From: Phoronis australis
Taxonomy: Eukaryota > Phoronida > Phoronidae
Direction: 5' to 3'
Assembly: GCA_002633005.1 (NCBI GenBank)
Contig: NMRA01000173.1
Coordinates: 29,192 to 93,191, forward strand
Length of the DNA: 64,000 bases
The position numbers and the translations under genes are program-made. The notes beneath the pieces were generated by a model. The model was not told the DNA's origin. It ran no database searches and saw only the letters and a program-made list of their open reading frames with translations. Positions 29,401-44,400 of this stretch are shown here, one piece after another. The number at the start of each line of letters is the position of its first letter. The first letter of the stretch is position 1.

Positions 29401-32400
29401 AAATTATGAATATTATCATTATAATGTGGGGAATGTCATTTCGATGAACATAATGTAATTGTTAAGCAGGGGCACAGCCTCAAATTCTCGAAACCGATGA
29501 TGCAACATTTACTTGTTCTATAATAGACACGTACAATATCTTTATGGGTAATTAAACATACTTATGTCATCAATTTGGTGACCTGAAGGTGGCCAATGCG
29601 ACCTCAGATTGTGTTTGGCGACCTGGGACAAATTTCAAGTCACCATGAGGTCGCCATTGAGAGTATCAAAGTCGGACAATACTTCCCTCTAAATTCATTT
29701 CAAGGTTCGTGTTAACTTCCAAACTTTAAATTACTAACAGCTTTCCTAGCTTTACTACCTTTGATTGACAATTCTTCCATTTATGTCACGAATTCAGCGC
29801 ATTTGCCACCACGTATAAATTACAACAAGATGTAAACAGACAGAAGTCGGGATTGTTTAGTAAAAATCAAGCAGTATCTGCAAAATTTGCACCATCAGTT
29901 CATACAGTCGCCTGCATTTCATACTCGCTCGTGGGTCGTTGGCAGAAGGAATGAAGTATGATCGTGGGTCGTTGGCAGAAGGGATAATGAAGTATGGTCG
30001 TGGGACGTTGACAGAAGGAATAATGAAGTACGTCCAGATAGACAACATATGTTCATAGATTCACATACTAAGCAGTCCGACTTTTTTTTATCGGTCCACG
30101 AAAGTTTACGGTTGAATAGTGACCTCAGAATTTATGTGCGCCATAGATTTTCTATTTTGGCGACCTCAGATTTTGTTTGGTGACCTGGGATTTTTGCCAG
30201 GTCGCCAAATGTGATCTGGCAATTAGCTAAGCGTCAAGTGCTGTTTATAAACAACAACTTAGAAGAGGTGTGATACAAATGTACAAAGAAACTAAATATG
30301 AACAAGCAAGTGGGTCTGTGATTTCATCTCTCTCACATGTGGGATAGGACCATTGCAGATCTACTGAGTCGCCAGACTAAAGCTCCATCTATCAGTCACA
30401 ACAAGAGGCAAAGTAAGAGTCTGTGAGAAATGCATATGAGACTGCTGAACACAAGTCTTCATTCTCTTGTCTAACAATGTGCATCGTTCATAACTTCATC
30501 AACAGGTAATTATTACGGCCAATAGTTAAAGTTATGGTAAGAAGTTTTCAGTTTGGGACAAAAATAATTGCTGAAATTGCAACATTTCAGTTTTTCAGAA
30601 GCTTAACAAATTGGTACAAGTGCACAAAACTTTAAGAAATGTTGTCTGCTGATAGCCACGTCATACAAGCCATGCAAATAGGAAAGTCATCTTAACCGTG
30701 CCAATAGTCACATCATACAAACCATGCCAATAGTCACATCATACAAATCATGCCAACAGTCACATCATACAAACCATGCCAACAGTCACATCATACAAAC
30801 CATGCCAATAGTCACATCATACAAACCATGCCAATAGTCACATCATACAAACCATGCCAACAGTCACATCATACAAACCATGCCAACAGTCACATCATAC
30901 AAACCATGCCAACAGTCACATCATACAAACCATGCCAACAGTCACATCATACAAACCATGCTAATAGCAAAGTAAATTTTCCTGAAAAGTTATTTCTGTT
31001 GAGAAATTTGACAAAATGAAGTTTCCCCCATCTGCCGTTTTATGTCCCAAACTGAAGGATTTTTACCTTAATTATTAGAAAAATGAAAGTCAAAACCTAT
31101 GACAGAGGCTTACCAAAGTTATACCCTCTTCCTCCTCTCTGCCTCTGCTTTTAATCCTTTCACGTACAGTTTCTGGATCTGTCTGCAGGTAAACTAGAAA
31201 CAAAATATTGCCATGTAGGCACAGAACTAACAACTATCACTGAATACAAATAGTGCCCAGTTAAATTTAAGAGTGATTATTAGGGGAAGTCTCAACTGGC
31301 ACTGCTTTTTGGAGTCTTTTGCATGTATAGGTCTCACCAACTTTGCTTTTGGCACATATGAGAAACACGATATTTGTCAGTGATAGCAACAAATTTAATG
31401 ATTTTACAATTTGTGAATTAACTAACCACCATATGATGCTTCATAAACGTAACAAAATACTAACAATCTACTTGACTTAGCAAATTTCTCACATTTTGTC
31501 ACAGAATTCTCAAAATGACACAAAATGTCACATAATTTCGGGCAATCAAGTTTTGTCACAGAATGTCACCATCTCACAGGTAATCCAACCTCAGAATATC
31601 TTATGGCTAATAGACTAAGCTTGATTTTTAACGATAAGATGAACAAAGACACCACACAGGGCACCATGTCTTCCTTCAGTCTTAACTCATAACAAGGCAG
31701 CAATACATTAATCCATGCACATTTAAAAACTGTAACTGTATTTCTAAAATGCAGACAAATAACAAAAAAATCAAAAGACCTACAAACACCACTTTACTGT
31801 GTGCGATGCCTGACAAAATTTTATAATGACTCAAAGTAAGACATTTAAAAAGGGATTAACAATTACTTTGTACCAAACAACTGACCATCTGTCACAAGAA
31901 ACAACTGAGGAGGGCAATCTTGCAAACCAGCAATTGAAAAACATTTTTCAAGACTGCTTTTTCTGACTATGCAATTAGAAAAGTCAAATGCAAGAATACT
32001 GACTTACCAATTAAGTCTATACCCACAGCCTGTGTAGTGACTATCCAGTTGAACCATTCAGTAAGAACAACATATTCAACATCAGGCATCTTACCACTGA
32101 AACAACATACAATCCATCTCTTTAAAAAACTGAAATATTGCAACATATCTTGAAATCAAATGTGTCAACACAAACTTTACAAGATTGATTGACATATGTG
32201 TCATATTTATGATGTTGATGAAACGGCAATAGTCGGAATGTACACAACTTATATACATGACATCATGAACTATGCGTAAAACCAACCAATTGCTGGACTA
32301 CTTCTTCAAATTGATTTTGAAAAAGCTTTTGACACCTTATCATGGGATTTCATTTATGAAGTTTCAAAGTTGTTCAATTTTAATGAATCTTTCAGGAAGT

Positions 32401-35400
32401 GGACATGTACATTATACCCACTTCGCAGGCGTTGCTCAAAATGGTCAGAAATGAAAATGGGGTGTTACTAAGTTTAGGGTGTTGGGATTGAATTGTAATG
32501 CTAATTTAGACAACACGATAAATGATAACTTTGATTTAAAACTCTTGGAAATTAAAAATGCTGAAAACGTGGTCTAAAAGAAAACTCACTATATTGGGTA
32601 AAAGTGACGGTTATAAACTCTTATTTCAAAAATTATCCATTTATTGTCTTCATTACCTAGTCCATCTCCAACCTTTGTAAATAAAGCAAACAATTTGTTT
32701 TTCAGGTGTATTTGGAATAACAAACCAGACAAGATTAAGATAGCTATATTGACAAAAAGCATCAAAGAAGGGGGGGGGTTAATATGATAGACCTGAAACA
32801 TTTTAATACAGCTCCAAAACTTTCGTGGATAAGGAGACTTTTTACTTCTCGATGCAAGTGGACACTTCTTGCTGAGGCTGAGTTTGGTATCGCAAAGAAT
32901 GAGATTTTAAAACACAAGCTTTTTCTTGACGTACAAATTGAATGTTAATAATAAATTTTGGTGTGAATATTTACAACATTGGGCATCATTGACTAGAACA
33001 CAGTTTGATGATGCAGACAAGCACAAATGCAGTATTGTTTCTGTAAATATTTTACACAAGAGTAAGATTCTAGTAGGCGAGCAACCTTTTTACATGGAAT
33101 CCTTTTTAAAGAAAAATATTTTATTTGAATGACACGTTGGACAGTAACGGTGCATTCCTTTCATACAATCACTTTGTAGAAGAAACCTAAAAGTTGATTT
33201 TTTGTGATCACACATTTCTTTGGTCAGTTCAGTAAAGTCCAACTGCTTAATAGATGAAGTCTGGTCCTTGTATGAAGAGAGAGTCTTATAAAAATCCCAC
33301 TCTTAAGTCTAAACAATAAAAATATAGCAGTTTCAATACAAAGTGCTGCAGGATCCTTCCTACAGACGCTTGGTTATTTAAAATTAATTATAATGATTCC
33401 AATTGTTGTACTTTCTGTAAAAACGAATGTGAGACAATCGAACACTTGTTTGTAGACTGTTGTGTCACACACTCTTTTTGGCACGATATTGAGAGCTTGT
33501 TATAAATCTGTGAAGGTCGACTCCAAACTCCATTTGGAAAAACAGACAATACTTTTTGACACAACAAAGGTACTCAACTGGTTTCTATTGCACGCAAAAT
33601 ACTACATACATATTTCACAAGAGCAGCGTGGAGCGTTGAAATGCGCCCACGAATGCATCGCAAATGGTGTGCTTTTAGGGTTATTTATTTGTATCTTAGA
33701 AATGGCCACTAGATGGCGCAAAAACATACAATCCATCCAAAAACAGGAACATGCCATATTTCAAAAAAATCTGTCAAGGAACTTCAGAGAAACAAAGGAA
33801 AACTGAATAAAATGAAATTGCCACTAGTGGGTACAGTGTCCGTTGGATCCCCCTGAAAGTCGTCGTCGTCTGTTGTTATCTTCATATAAATACATTCACT
33901 AAATTAAGTAAAGATCCTGCAGTGGGTTTAGGAGATACAACTATGGGTGCAAAACAAAACTACCACTAGGAGGTGCCACAATAGTCAGTCACACTGAGAA
34001 CATATATGCCAATTTTCAAATGATTTGGTTGATGCAGGGGTGGATGCCAAAAACAAGAGTTGAAAACAGCAAAAATGGCCACTAGGTGGTGCAACATACC
34101 TCGATTCCATTCAAAAACAGGCAGATAGCGTCATCACACCAACAGATGCCTATAGTTAAAATTTTATGAAAATCTGTTGAGGACCTTTGGAGATACAGAG
34201 TTAAACGTCAAAAACTAAAATTGCCACTTGAGGCACAGCAGTAGACAGATCTGTCCGAAAGTCGTCGTCATCTCTAGTCAACATCATATAAATACACTTG
34301 CTTAATTAAGTAAAGATCCTGCGAACAGTTTAGGAGATACAGTCATAGGCGCACAAAAACAAAACTGCCACTAGGAGGCACCACAGTAGTCAAAATCGTC
34401 AGAAACTCATAGTCAACCGTCCTTTTTATAGTAAGCACATACATGCCAATTTTCATAATCATCCTTTGAGTGGTTTGGTTGATAGAGGGGTGGACTCGAA
34501 AACAGTAAAAATGGCTACTAGGTGGCGCAAGCTATGTCGAATCCATCCGAAAAATGGAAGGATAGCGTCATCTCACTAATAGGTGCCTACATACCAAATT
34601 TCATGAAAATATATTAAGGACATTTGAAGATAGAGAGGTAAACGTAAAAAAAATAAAACTGCCACTAGGGGGCACACTGGTAGTTGGATCCGTCCGAAAG
34701 TCGTCGTCATCCATTGTTAACATCATATAAATAAACTTATTAAATTTCGTAAAGATCCTGCTGACAGTTTTGGAGATACAGCCAGAGGCGCAAAAAACTG
34801 CCACTAGGAGGCGACACAGTAGTCAAAATCGTCGGAAAATCATCGTCAACTATCCTCTTCGTAGTAAGCACATACATGCCAATTTTCACAATCATCCTTT
34901 GAGCGGTTTGGTTGATAGAGGGGTGGACGCAAAGAAACAGACTCAAAAACAGTAAAAATGGCCACTAGGTGGCGCAAACTACGTTGAATCCATCCGAAAA
35001 CAAGAGGATAGCATCATCTCACTAATAGATGCCTACATACCAAATTTCATGAAAATCCGTTAAGGAGTTTTGAAGATACAATGGTAAGCATAAAAAAATA
35101 CAATTGCCACTAGGGGGCACACTGGTAGTCAGATTCGTTCGAAATTTCGCTCATGCTGTCCCATCCATAAAAGGAACACGTGCATAATTTCATGAACATA
35201 CCTCAATCGGTTTTGGAGGTAGAGCAGCGGCCGTCGGACGGACGGACGACACCCGGACAGACAGACGCAGGTGACGGCATAATGCGTCCACATATAAATA
35301 TGTGGGCACATAAAAATTAAAGAAAATCTCTTAACTTTAAATATTTTAATTAATTATTTGAAAATAAATTTTACTGCTGAGAAGAATACTCTAAAGCAAA

Positions 35401-38400
35401 AGAATCCAAATGAATGACAAGAATTCTGGAAACAGTGGGAGTCTATCTTTGCTAAGTTATACATTCACCGATGTGTGTGTGTGTGTGTGTGTGCGTGTGC
35501 GTGTGCGTGTGCGTGTGCGTGTGCGTGCGTGTGTAAGTACCTAAACACCATCATTAACACTTTTGTAATGTTATAGTTGAATGTCATTGCCCCAACATTA
35601 GTATCAATTATTATGTTTGAAGAATAAATGGTAAAAGAAAGAAAAAAGTTACTGTAATCTCAATGTTTTGTGAATTATCAGAAAAATTAGGATACTTGTA
35701 AGCAAGCACATACTGAGCAGAACTCTTATCAAACAACATTGATAGCACAGTACAATTTACTCAAATCTTTCCATCCAAATCTTACCTCTGATAGAGATTC
35801 TCAACAAAACAATGTTTGGCACTGAAGATGCTCCTTTCTAGCAGGCGCACAGGCTTCACCTACAAAGCACAACTTGCAGGTGTTACAATGACAGATGCCG
35901 CATCACCTAGAAAACCCAAATTGCTGGGGTTACACTGACAGAAGTTGCATCACCTAGAATACACAACTTACTGGTGTTACACTGACAGAAGTTGCATCAG
36001 CACAGGCACATAAACACACTGACCTCGGAATGTTGATAATTACAGTAAAAATTTTCCAGTTTGGGAGCCTATAAAATTTGAGACACTGAAATTGAAAGAT
36101 TAGGACATGGGTGACTTTGGCTTTGACACCATATTTTCACAATTCTAGAACACAGCGTTGTGTATCAACAGACTCTGCAGATAGACAGCCTGCACAGCGT
36201 TGTGTATCAACAGACTCTGCAGATAGACAGCCTGCACAGCGTTGTGTATCAACACACTGCAGATAGACAGCCCAATTCTAGAACACAGCGTTGTGTATCA
36301 ACAGACTCTGCAGATAGACAGCCTGCACAGCGTTGTGTATCAACACACTGCAGATAGACAGCCCAATTCTAGAACACAGCGTTGTGTATCAACACACTCT
36401 GCAGATAGACAGCCCAATTCTAGAACACAGCGTTGTGTATCAACACACTCTGCAGATAGACAGCGTGTAACAAGCCAAATGAATGTGGAGTGAATTGAAT
36501 CGTTTCAACTGGAATTACTTGATTTAAATGTCATAGATCTTCGGGGTCTTGCGTCCCCTTCAAAGGGGGAAGGATTGAGGGCTTTTATAAATATGGCTTC
36601 TTTTACCACTCTTTTGTTCCAGTTTTTTCCTACTCGGCATCACAACAATGTCATTATTGAAGATGTGAGCACATGAATATAAGTGGTGAAAAACCGCTCA
36701 CAAGGTTTCCTCTACTGCAAGTTTTTAATGTTGATACATTCTCTTTTTCAGCGGCTGTTCACTTTCCCCGATATAACACTCCTTGCAGCCTTCTCCCTCA
36801 CAGTGGATACCATACTCAACTCCACTGGCCTGATTTTTGCACTCTTAGTTTTGGGGTGAACTAGTTTTTCCCTAAATGAATTAACTGGCTTATAAGCAAC
36901 AATTATATCAAATTCCCAACAAGCCCTCTGCAGGTGTCCAGACAAACCTTGAATGTACAGGAATAAAATTGTGGCTCTCGGTTTACTGACAGTGTCTCTG
37001 GGACGCGCCTTAGTTCACCCCAAAGACTAACAGTGCAAAGATCATTGACTAGTGGAGCTAAGTATGCAATCGACTGTGAGGGAGGTTTCAAGGAGTGTTA
37101 CATCGGGGAAACAGAAAAGCCGCTGAAAAAGAGAATGCACCAACATAAAAAATTGAGGGGACCATGTCAGCCGTTTGTAACCACCCCCATTCATGTGCTC
37201 ACATCTTCAATAATGACAATGTTTAGATTCTGAGTAGAGAAAAGAAGTGGCATGAAAGAGGGGTAAAAGGAGCCATATATGTAAAAGCCCTAAATCCTTC
37301 CCTTAACAAACACGGTGTGATAAGATCCAAGATCTACTAAGGATGACAGCAAACCACCATGAGTCGCGAAACCCAAGACCTCATAACAGGACGCAATTGC
37401 CATCTTCCCTTTGAAAGGGACGTGAGTACCCAAAGATCTAGGACATTTTAATCAATTAAGTCCAGTTGAAACGATTCAATTCATTCCACAATTGATATGC
37501 CTGGTTGGATCAAGACTTGCATTTCATTAAGATAAATTATTGTTTATCGCTGATAATTTTTGAATTTGGGACGGCCAATATTGCCCAATTCTAAAATTTG
37601 GCAAAAGGCCCAATTGTAGGCCAAATGAATTTTCACTTAAAGTTGACCACTCGAATACAATGCAAAATACTAGTTTTGAATTTAATTTAAAGAATAAATT
37701 GCTCCCGAACATAACCAAGATCATTTTCTGTATTTTTCAAAAATATGCTGTTAAGTACAGCTGGGAGATGTTTCACAAACCCTGTAAGTTTAGTCAAGGC
37801 TACAACTGTGATATATTATGAACACAGACGAGCAAAAGGCTTGTGTATCTTTAAAGGAGAATGCCACCCAAAAAACAACCTGTTTTGTATCAATTTAGAT
37901 CAATTAGTTCTACTCGATAACGGCACGTTCAGTTGCGTTACCTGACACCTGACGGCAGACGGTGTTGAAATTATACAATGAGGTCATTGGTTTCACACGC
38001 AGTCTGTTCAGCAGTTCACAACACGGGTTACTGGTATTAGCTTATCGCTTGAATTCACCAATAAATCATCAAACTTCGATGTAAAACCCTTAAAAATACA
38101 CCCGAGTTCTTATAAAAACGTGTTGTTTTATATCGCTGTAACGGATTTATTGGTATTTTGACACACCGTAGCCTATAGTTTGGCAGGACAATATACCAAG
38201 GTCCGTAGCACGAGTTTGGGATCTGTTTGGAGATAAATTCGAAGTATTCTTCCATGAAATACAGACAGGAGAACCTAGATCTGTGTTGTTATCCCGGCCA
38301 GTGGCTCAGAACCCGATCAGGCCCGTCGTGCCCACCGGGACTGGCACGAAAATAAACCACCTTGAGTTGGAAACTAAACCTCCAGTAACGACAAGATTAT

Positions 38401-41400
38401 AATAGCGAGTCTAAGAAATGTGCGCATAATTATTTGTGTGAATAAGCCACAAAATTGAAAATCTACTTACTTGTCGGGGGCCGCGAAGTCGGGTTCCCCT
38501 TCCACAGACAGTCAGGGAGAAGGTTGTACAGTAACAATGATTTGAATAATGTGTTTGTATTTCTAAATAGATTCCCCTAACATGTGACCATAGCATATAA
38601 AATCGAGTAATTGTTTCACAACAGCTTTCTGTCAGCAAATACTGAATAAGAATGCGCTCACACGGCCTCGGTGACCAGTCAATTATCTTTGTTGCCGGCA
38701 TCAAAAGCCAGTAACGCAGTGGTTTATTCATTGCTGGCTTCTCAACATTTGCACTAACAAATGCTGCAAAGGCATCACAAATTGTAGCTAATGAGACAGA
38801 CTTTGTTTCAGCTTCATATAAGCATTGGTTAGGATGAGAATAATTCATTTTGAAACAGAACGCAGAATAGTAAACATCTACATGGCAACTCGCCCGGCGC
38901 CAATTCCAACTTAGTCAAGAGCTCATCCGACAAAGACTTCACGGGTCGGATCGTTAGGTTTCACAGGCTATCTGTTCGAACCTGAAAACACTGATGAAGA
39001 AATACTAGAGAGGCGTCGAGAACATGCACAGGCATCGGAACATATGGATAATTCTTTGGTACGCCAGAATTCGTCAGAGAAATCACTGTCCACGAAATGC
39101 CGGCAACAGACACGGAGATGTTTCACGGCCTCATACTTTCTATCAACAGCCTACCTTTCACTCATCATTAACGCAAGCCACTTCCTAAGCATTTCGGGCT
39201 CTCCAAGTAGTCGAAAAAACAACATACCCGCTTTCTTCGCTGCTTCATAGTTCACACAAGCGGGAACGATGCACTGCAATATAGCGGCATTCACTCTGCA
39301 GACGAACCACTGACGTCGCTACATCGTTTCTCACCTTCCTCACAGCTTAACGCGACACCTCTCGGCAAGGTGAGGTCGACCGTATAAGAGGCGAGGTGGA
39401 TATAGACTGATTAAGACGGTTAAAAAAATAATTAAATCAGGTGGCATTCTCCTTTAATTTACTTGAGGTAAGTAGATGCAATGATTTACAATGATTCACA
39501 CTATGATTCACACTGCAGTGAATCACACTGCAGTGATTCACACTGCAGTGAATCACACTGCAGTGATTCACACTGCAGTGAATCACACTGCAGTGATTCA
39601 CACTGCAGTGATTCAGGAATTGAAATGATTCACAATGCCCATTTAATTTTGTACCTGTTTTCTGGTGTGTTCTTGCAACATTTGTAACTGAACATAGGTC
39701 TGAAACGTCAAGCTCCATCTGGTGGGATCTGCGTACATTAAGCCCTGGAAAAACAAGTTAAGTAAAAAAAAATAGAAGATGTAAATTTTAACAAAATAAA
39801 AATATTTCATCAATATCTTTGTTTTCTACTTAATGTTTAAAATAACAGAAAAGATATTTAAACCTGACAAAAATCCTCTTTACATCCCAAAAAACAACTA
39901 TTTTGACCGTGCTTTGAAAGAACTGTCAGTTTGTAATTGATCAAGACTAAGTCCTACAAGTTGGTTTGTCACTATAAGTCATACTACACCTTGAACACGC
40001 TCGAGACTAGGTCCTGCAAGTTATTTTGTCACTGCAGGTCATATTATGCCATGAACATCTTTTCAAAACTAGGTCCTAAAAATTACGTTTGTCACTGTAG
40101 GTCATGTTATGCCATGAACAACTTCTCAAGACTAGGTCCTACAACGGGGCTCGACATAACAAGCTGCAGGTCGCAAATGCAACCTGAAATTTGGAAATGC
40201 GAGCTGAGATTTTTGCCAGCTCGTATGAAGTCACAAAATGCGACCTGGACGTATGCGAACTGAGTTTTCAAACTTCTCAGCAGATACCTGACAAATATAA
40301 AGCAATTCTTGTGAATCCGACCGCTATTTGGTTGTTGCCTAATCAAGTTCACAAGAACACGAGAACAACACTCCCGATGACTTGTCAACTTGTCGCGCGA
40401 ACATGGGATAATGCAGAATCGACCTTTGACGAGTTTCATTTCAGTTAACATTTTAGGCTACTTTAAATTTTCGTATGCGCCTGACCACAGCATAACAGTG
40501 GTATTTCTATCAATTCTTAAACGATCAACTTACCAAACTTTGTGGAGGAAAAACATTATTTATTTTTCACATAAGATGCCCTTTAATCAAATATCCCTGA
40601 CAATATTCTTGATGTCGCACTGCGACACTGGTCAGTTCCGTTGTTAGCGCGCAAGCTGTCCCACGGCAGACAATTATGATTTGAAATGCGCGTCACGGCG
40701 TCTCATTTTTATTGCAAAAGATTGCAACCGTGAAAACGACAACCCTATAAATCGTCAAACTTTCAGCAAAGTAGTTTTTGAGTGGCCAATAAATTGTCCG
40801 CTAGTCTTTCACGGTTTGTAGAAAAGCATACACACAAGAAACGTCGAGGCCCCCGTTCGCACGACAGCTTCGTTTCTTTTTCCCTGTCAAAACACAGCTT
40901 GGTACCTCCAGTTCCTATTAACTGTAGACTGAGTCGAGTAATCTCCCTGGGCATGTGCCCGACCGTGATGCAGAACCACTACACAAGCCCACAGTCTTTG
41001 TCGTGTGAGTTGTCAATGAAACCCCGGCCTGTTGCAGAGATCTAAATCCGCAGACGCGCATAAAAATAAATTGATTTGATCATGAGCCGATATCATTGAG
41101 TGAACATAAGACACATAAATTTATAACAAAGTAACAGCAGTACCAGGATTGCAAGGGCCTATATTACCAGGACCAATCGCGTTTATAATAAAGCATAATT
41201 AGCGTCGAAGAAGCAAACGCACTTGGAGCTGCTGGCTGGTTCCCTACGCAGTAGCACGCGCTTTAACATTGGTTGATGTAACTGCGGCAGTCATTGGTTA
41301 GCTTTATAACAACGTGAAAAAATGGCGGAGTATGAAGGATTTTTAGCCATCATGCAAGTGTTGTAGCAACAACTATTTCGTTTCTGCAGTAATGTTTAAC

Positions 41401-44400
41401 AAACACGTGCATGAAGCACGTAAATGTACAATAAACACATGTCTGGCCGAGTAACCATTGTTATTCATACTGAACGAATACAGGACAGTATCGCAAACTT
41501 AACTCATCGGCAGTAGAAAGATGCACTCTGAAATGACGCCAACCACAATTTCTGGGATTCACACTTCCTACACATAAATTTTTAGCACAGATTTGTCTGT
41601 ACAACAGACCACATTTACACTTCCTCCATCGGTTATGCCAGTTTGTTTGCGTAAAGCGCTGCTTGTTGTGAATTCGGCCAGCCGATCAGAAATGCCAGCG
41701 CATAAAAATTTCCCCGAGGAAAATTAAGTGATACCTGCGTGCTGGCTACCACCTAGCGGCACACAGGGAATCAATGAGTTGTAGCAGCTACTTTAACAGT
41801 CACTTGTACGTGGTGGTGTTTTGCGGTTGGAACTACGTCGGGCCTAGTCCAAGGTTAAATTGAGGCTTACTGAATATTTCGGAATAACAAATCCAATTTT
41901 TTGTTGATTGAATACACCCCAAACACATAAAGCAACGGTTCTAAAATTTTCAAATAAACTCCCGGATACGTACCAAGAGGACATTACTTTCTATCTCAGT
42001 GACGGGAACGGTGTTTCACTAAGATCTGTTTGAGCGACAGGTGACTCATAAGTATGTCGCAAGAAACAAACCAGGGTTAAATATACTGCAGCTGCGTCGT
42101 CTGTTCGGTGTGCGAACATTTTGACGTGAAGATGTTGAGCACCAATGAATATTGCAAATAATCAGTAAAATAAAATAATATACATCCCATTACAAAGTTT
42201 GAATCACAAAGTTTGTGTTCAGAGTCAGTAACATCGCTGTTTACTTTTTCAGGACATCGTGTGAAGTTGCGCAGATGTTCAAACTGTCGAAAACCACAAA
42301 TCAAAATGTCGGTCTTCGTTCCCATAAATACTAAGATTTCGGACACGGTAGATTTTCCGGTCATATTTCTCGAATTTTGGACCGCCAATATTGCCTATTT
42401 CTAAAATTTATGAAAGGCTCAAAATTTTTATAAATCCCCGAATTTTTACTGTAATTGTTGAGTATGTAAACAGCACAAGTGACATGTTTTTTGTAAAATT
42501 TTCACTGAAATGTTCCCACGCATCCCAATATGTCATTCGGCTAGGACAAAGTTTCACAGATTTTTTTCGACAGGATGTTTTTCAAAGGTAGAGTTAAGTT
42601 CAAAGTTTGGACTGCGAACAAAAAAAAAATGGAGGATGTTTGCACTCAAAATTAGTTAGGATCTTTAACGACTATGATATCAATCTTACAGCAGGTCAGA
42701 CCTAGCGGATACTTTTTCAACGAGTATTTTCTCCATTTTCACATTGCTAACTTAGCTACTCGAATGCACGTGTCAGTTAGAGAGCATCGATTCAACTTTC
42801 ACGTCGGCAACTCGCCTTGCGCTCTACAGCATTTCAATGGCGGTCATGAAGAACAGTAGCGCCATACCTGTATGTATGAACTCAACTTTGCGACTTAAAA
42901 TTTGTGAGTATATAATGCTGCAGGGAAGATCATTATCTAAGCATTTTCTCGATGATCTAAAACAATCACTTTTGGCGCGTAAAGATGGCGGAAATTTTGC
43001 GACCTGGCATTTATGAATGAGAGCTGGATTTTGAAAATGCGACCTGGGATTTTGGCTAGGTCGCAACATGCGACCTAGCAATTTTTATAACGTCGAGCTC
43101 TGTACAAGTTGGTTTGCCACTGCAGGTCATATTATGACATGAACATGTTCTCAAGAAATAACGTTCTCCCCAGACCGACAAATCATTTCTTATCTTCATC
43201 GGGAACAAGTTGAGGCCAATTTCATAGCTACAAATGGTTTCAATCAAAAGTTTGCTTCTTGACTGAACACAGGTTTATAATCACACTATGATTACTTCAT
43301 CTTTAAATAACCATAAACTGATTGCAGATGATACAGCTATTTCCAAGAATGCATTCACCTCCACAAATAATTTTCTCAACACATGAACTGTTTTGTTGTA
43401 CTGCAGAATAGTTCAGGTAAAAAGAGAATGAAACAGAACAAAAATGCTCAACTTCTTCATCATAACATAACGACACGACAAGGGGCCAAATTTCACCATA
43501 GCTGACAAATATCTGTAAGCCAACAAAATTCTACACAATTCCAAAGGCCAAGATAAAACTGTTCTATTCTGTTTTAAAATTATGGAGTTGAGCTACATCA
43601 TACAACATCTGACTAAAACATGTCAGCATTTGTTTGGTTTAAAAATGCTTCAATTTTGAACAAAAATGATTGATACGTTTTCCATTTCTACAAATGCTCA
43701 ATATTTTATTGTACGACGATAGCTACGTTATACAAACCTATGAATAAAATATATTTGCATCCAATATACAAGCTTACAGTCTAGTAAAAAGTGTGCAGAC
43801 TTAAATTAAGTAGGTCCTTCTGTCAACCTTTGCTTAGAAGTCTAACAAAAGCAAATGTCACAATTCCAGAATAGTATGTGTCACATCCCAAATTGTGAAT
43901 ATTTATCCTAACTACACCAGGAACAGTTGTTGTACTCCAGGAACACTTGTACTTACCAAAACATTATGACCATGAACATTTCTCCACTTGTGTACAGGTT
44001 CAGGACGCACCTAAAACCATATGAAAGACAAATCGTTTGCCGCGACTGTTGATTTTGGAAGCTTCCCCAACCAATGTTAACACCAATGAAAAATCAATAT
44101 TTCCAACTGGAAACCTGTAATCAACTCTTAAGCAAGCAATGTCTATCTTGAATGTGAAAGCTGTTTGTTGCTGTTGTCATCAATATCAAAAACATTATAG
44201 TTTTGTTGAACTGCACAGCTCATGTCATATGAAGGTCCTATTGCTACTAAGCCTTAAACTAACAAGATGAGTACACGGTAGGAAACTTTTCAGGTGCATT
44301 GGGATATGGGCATACCATCCACATGACTAGTGGTGCCACCCAGTAGAACGGTACATGAAGTAATTTTTACTTGATTGGTGAAATAGACTAATAGAAACAA

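Noticed and set aside
41321-41365. ATGGCGGAG start as a gene
   Set aside because: The frame stops after 14 codons without a donor and lies inside the hAT-like element.
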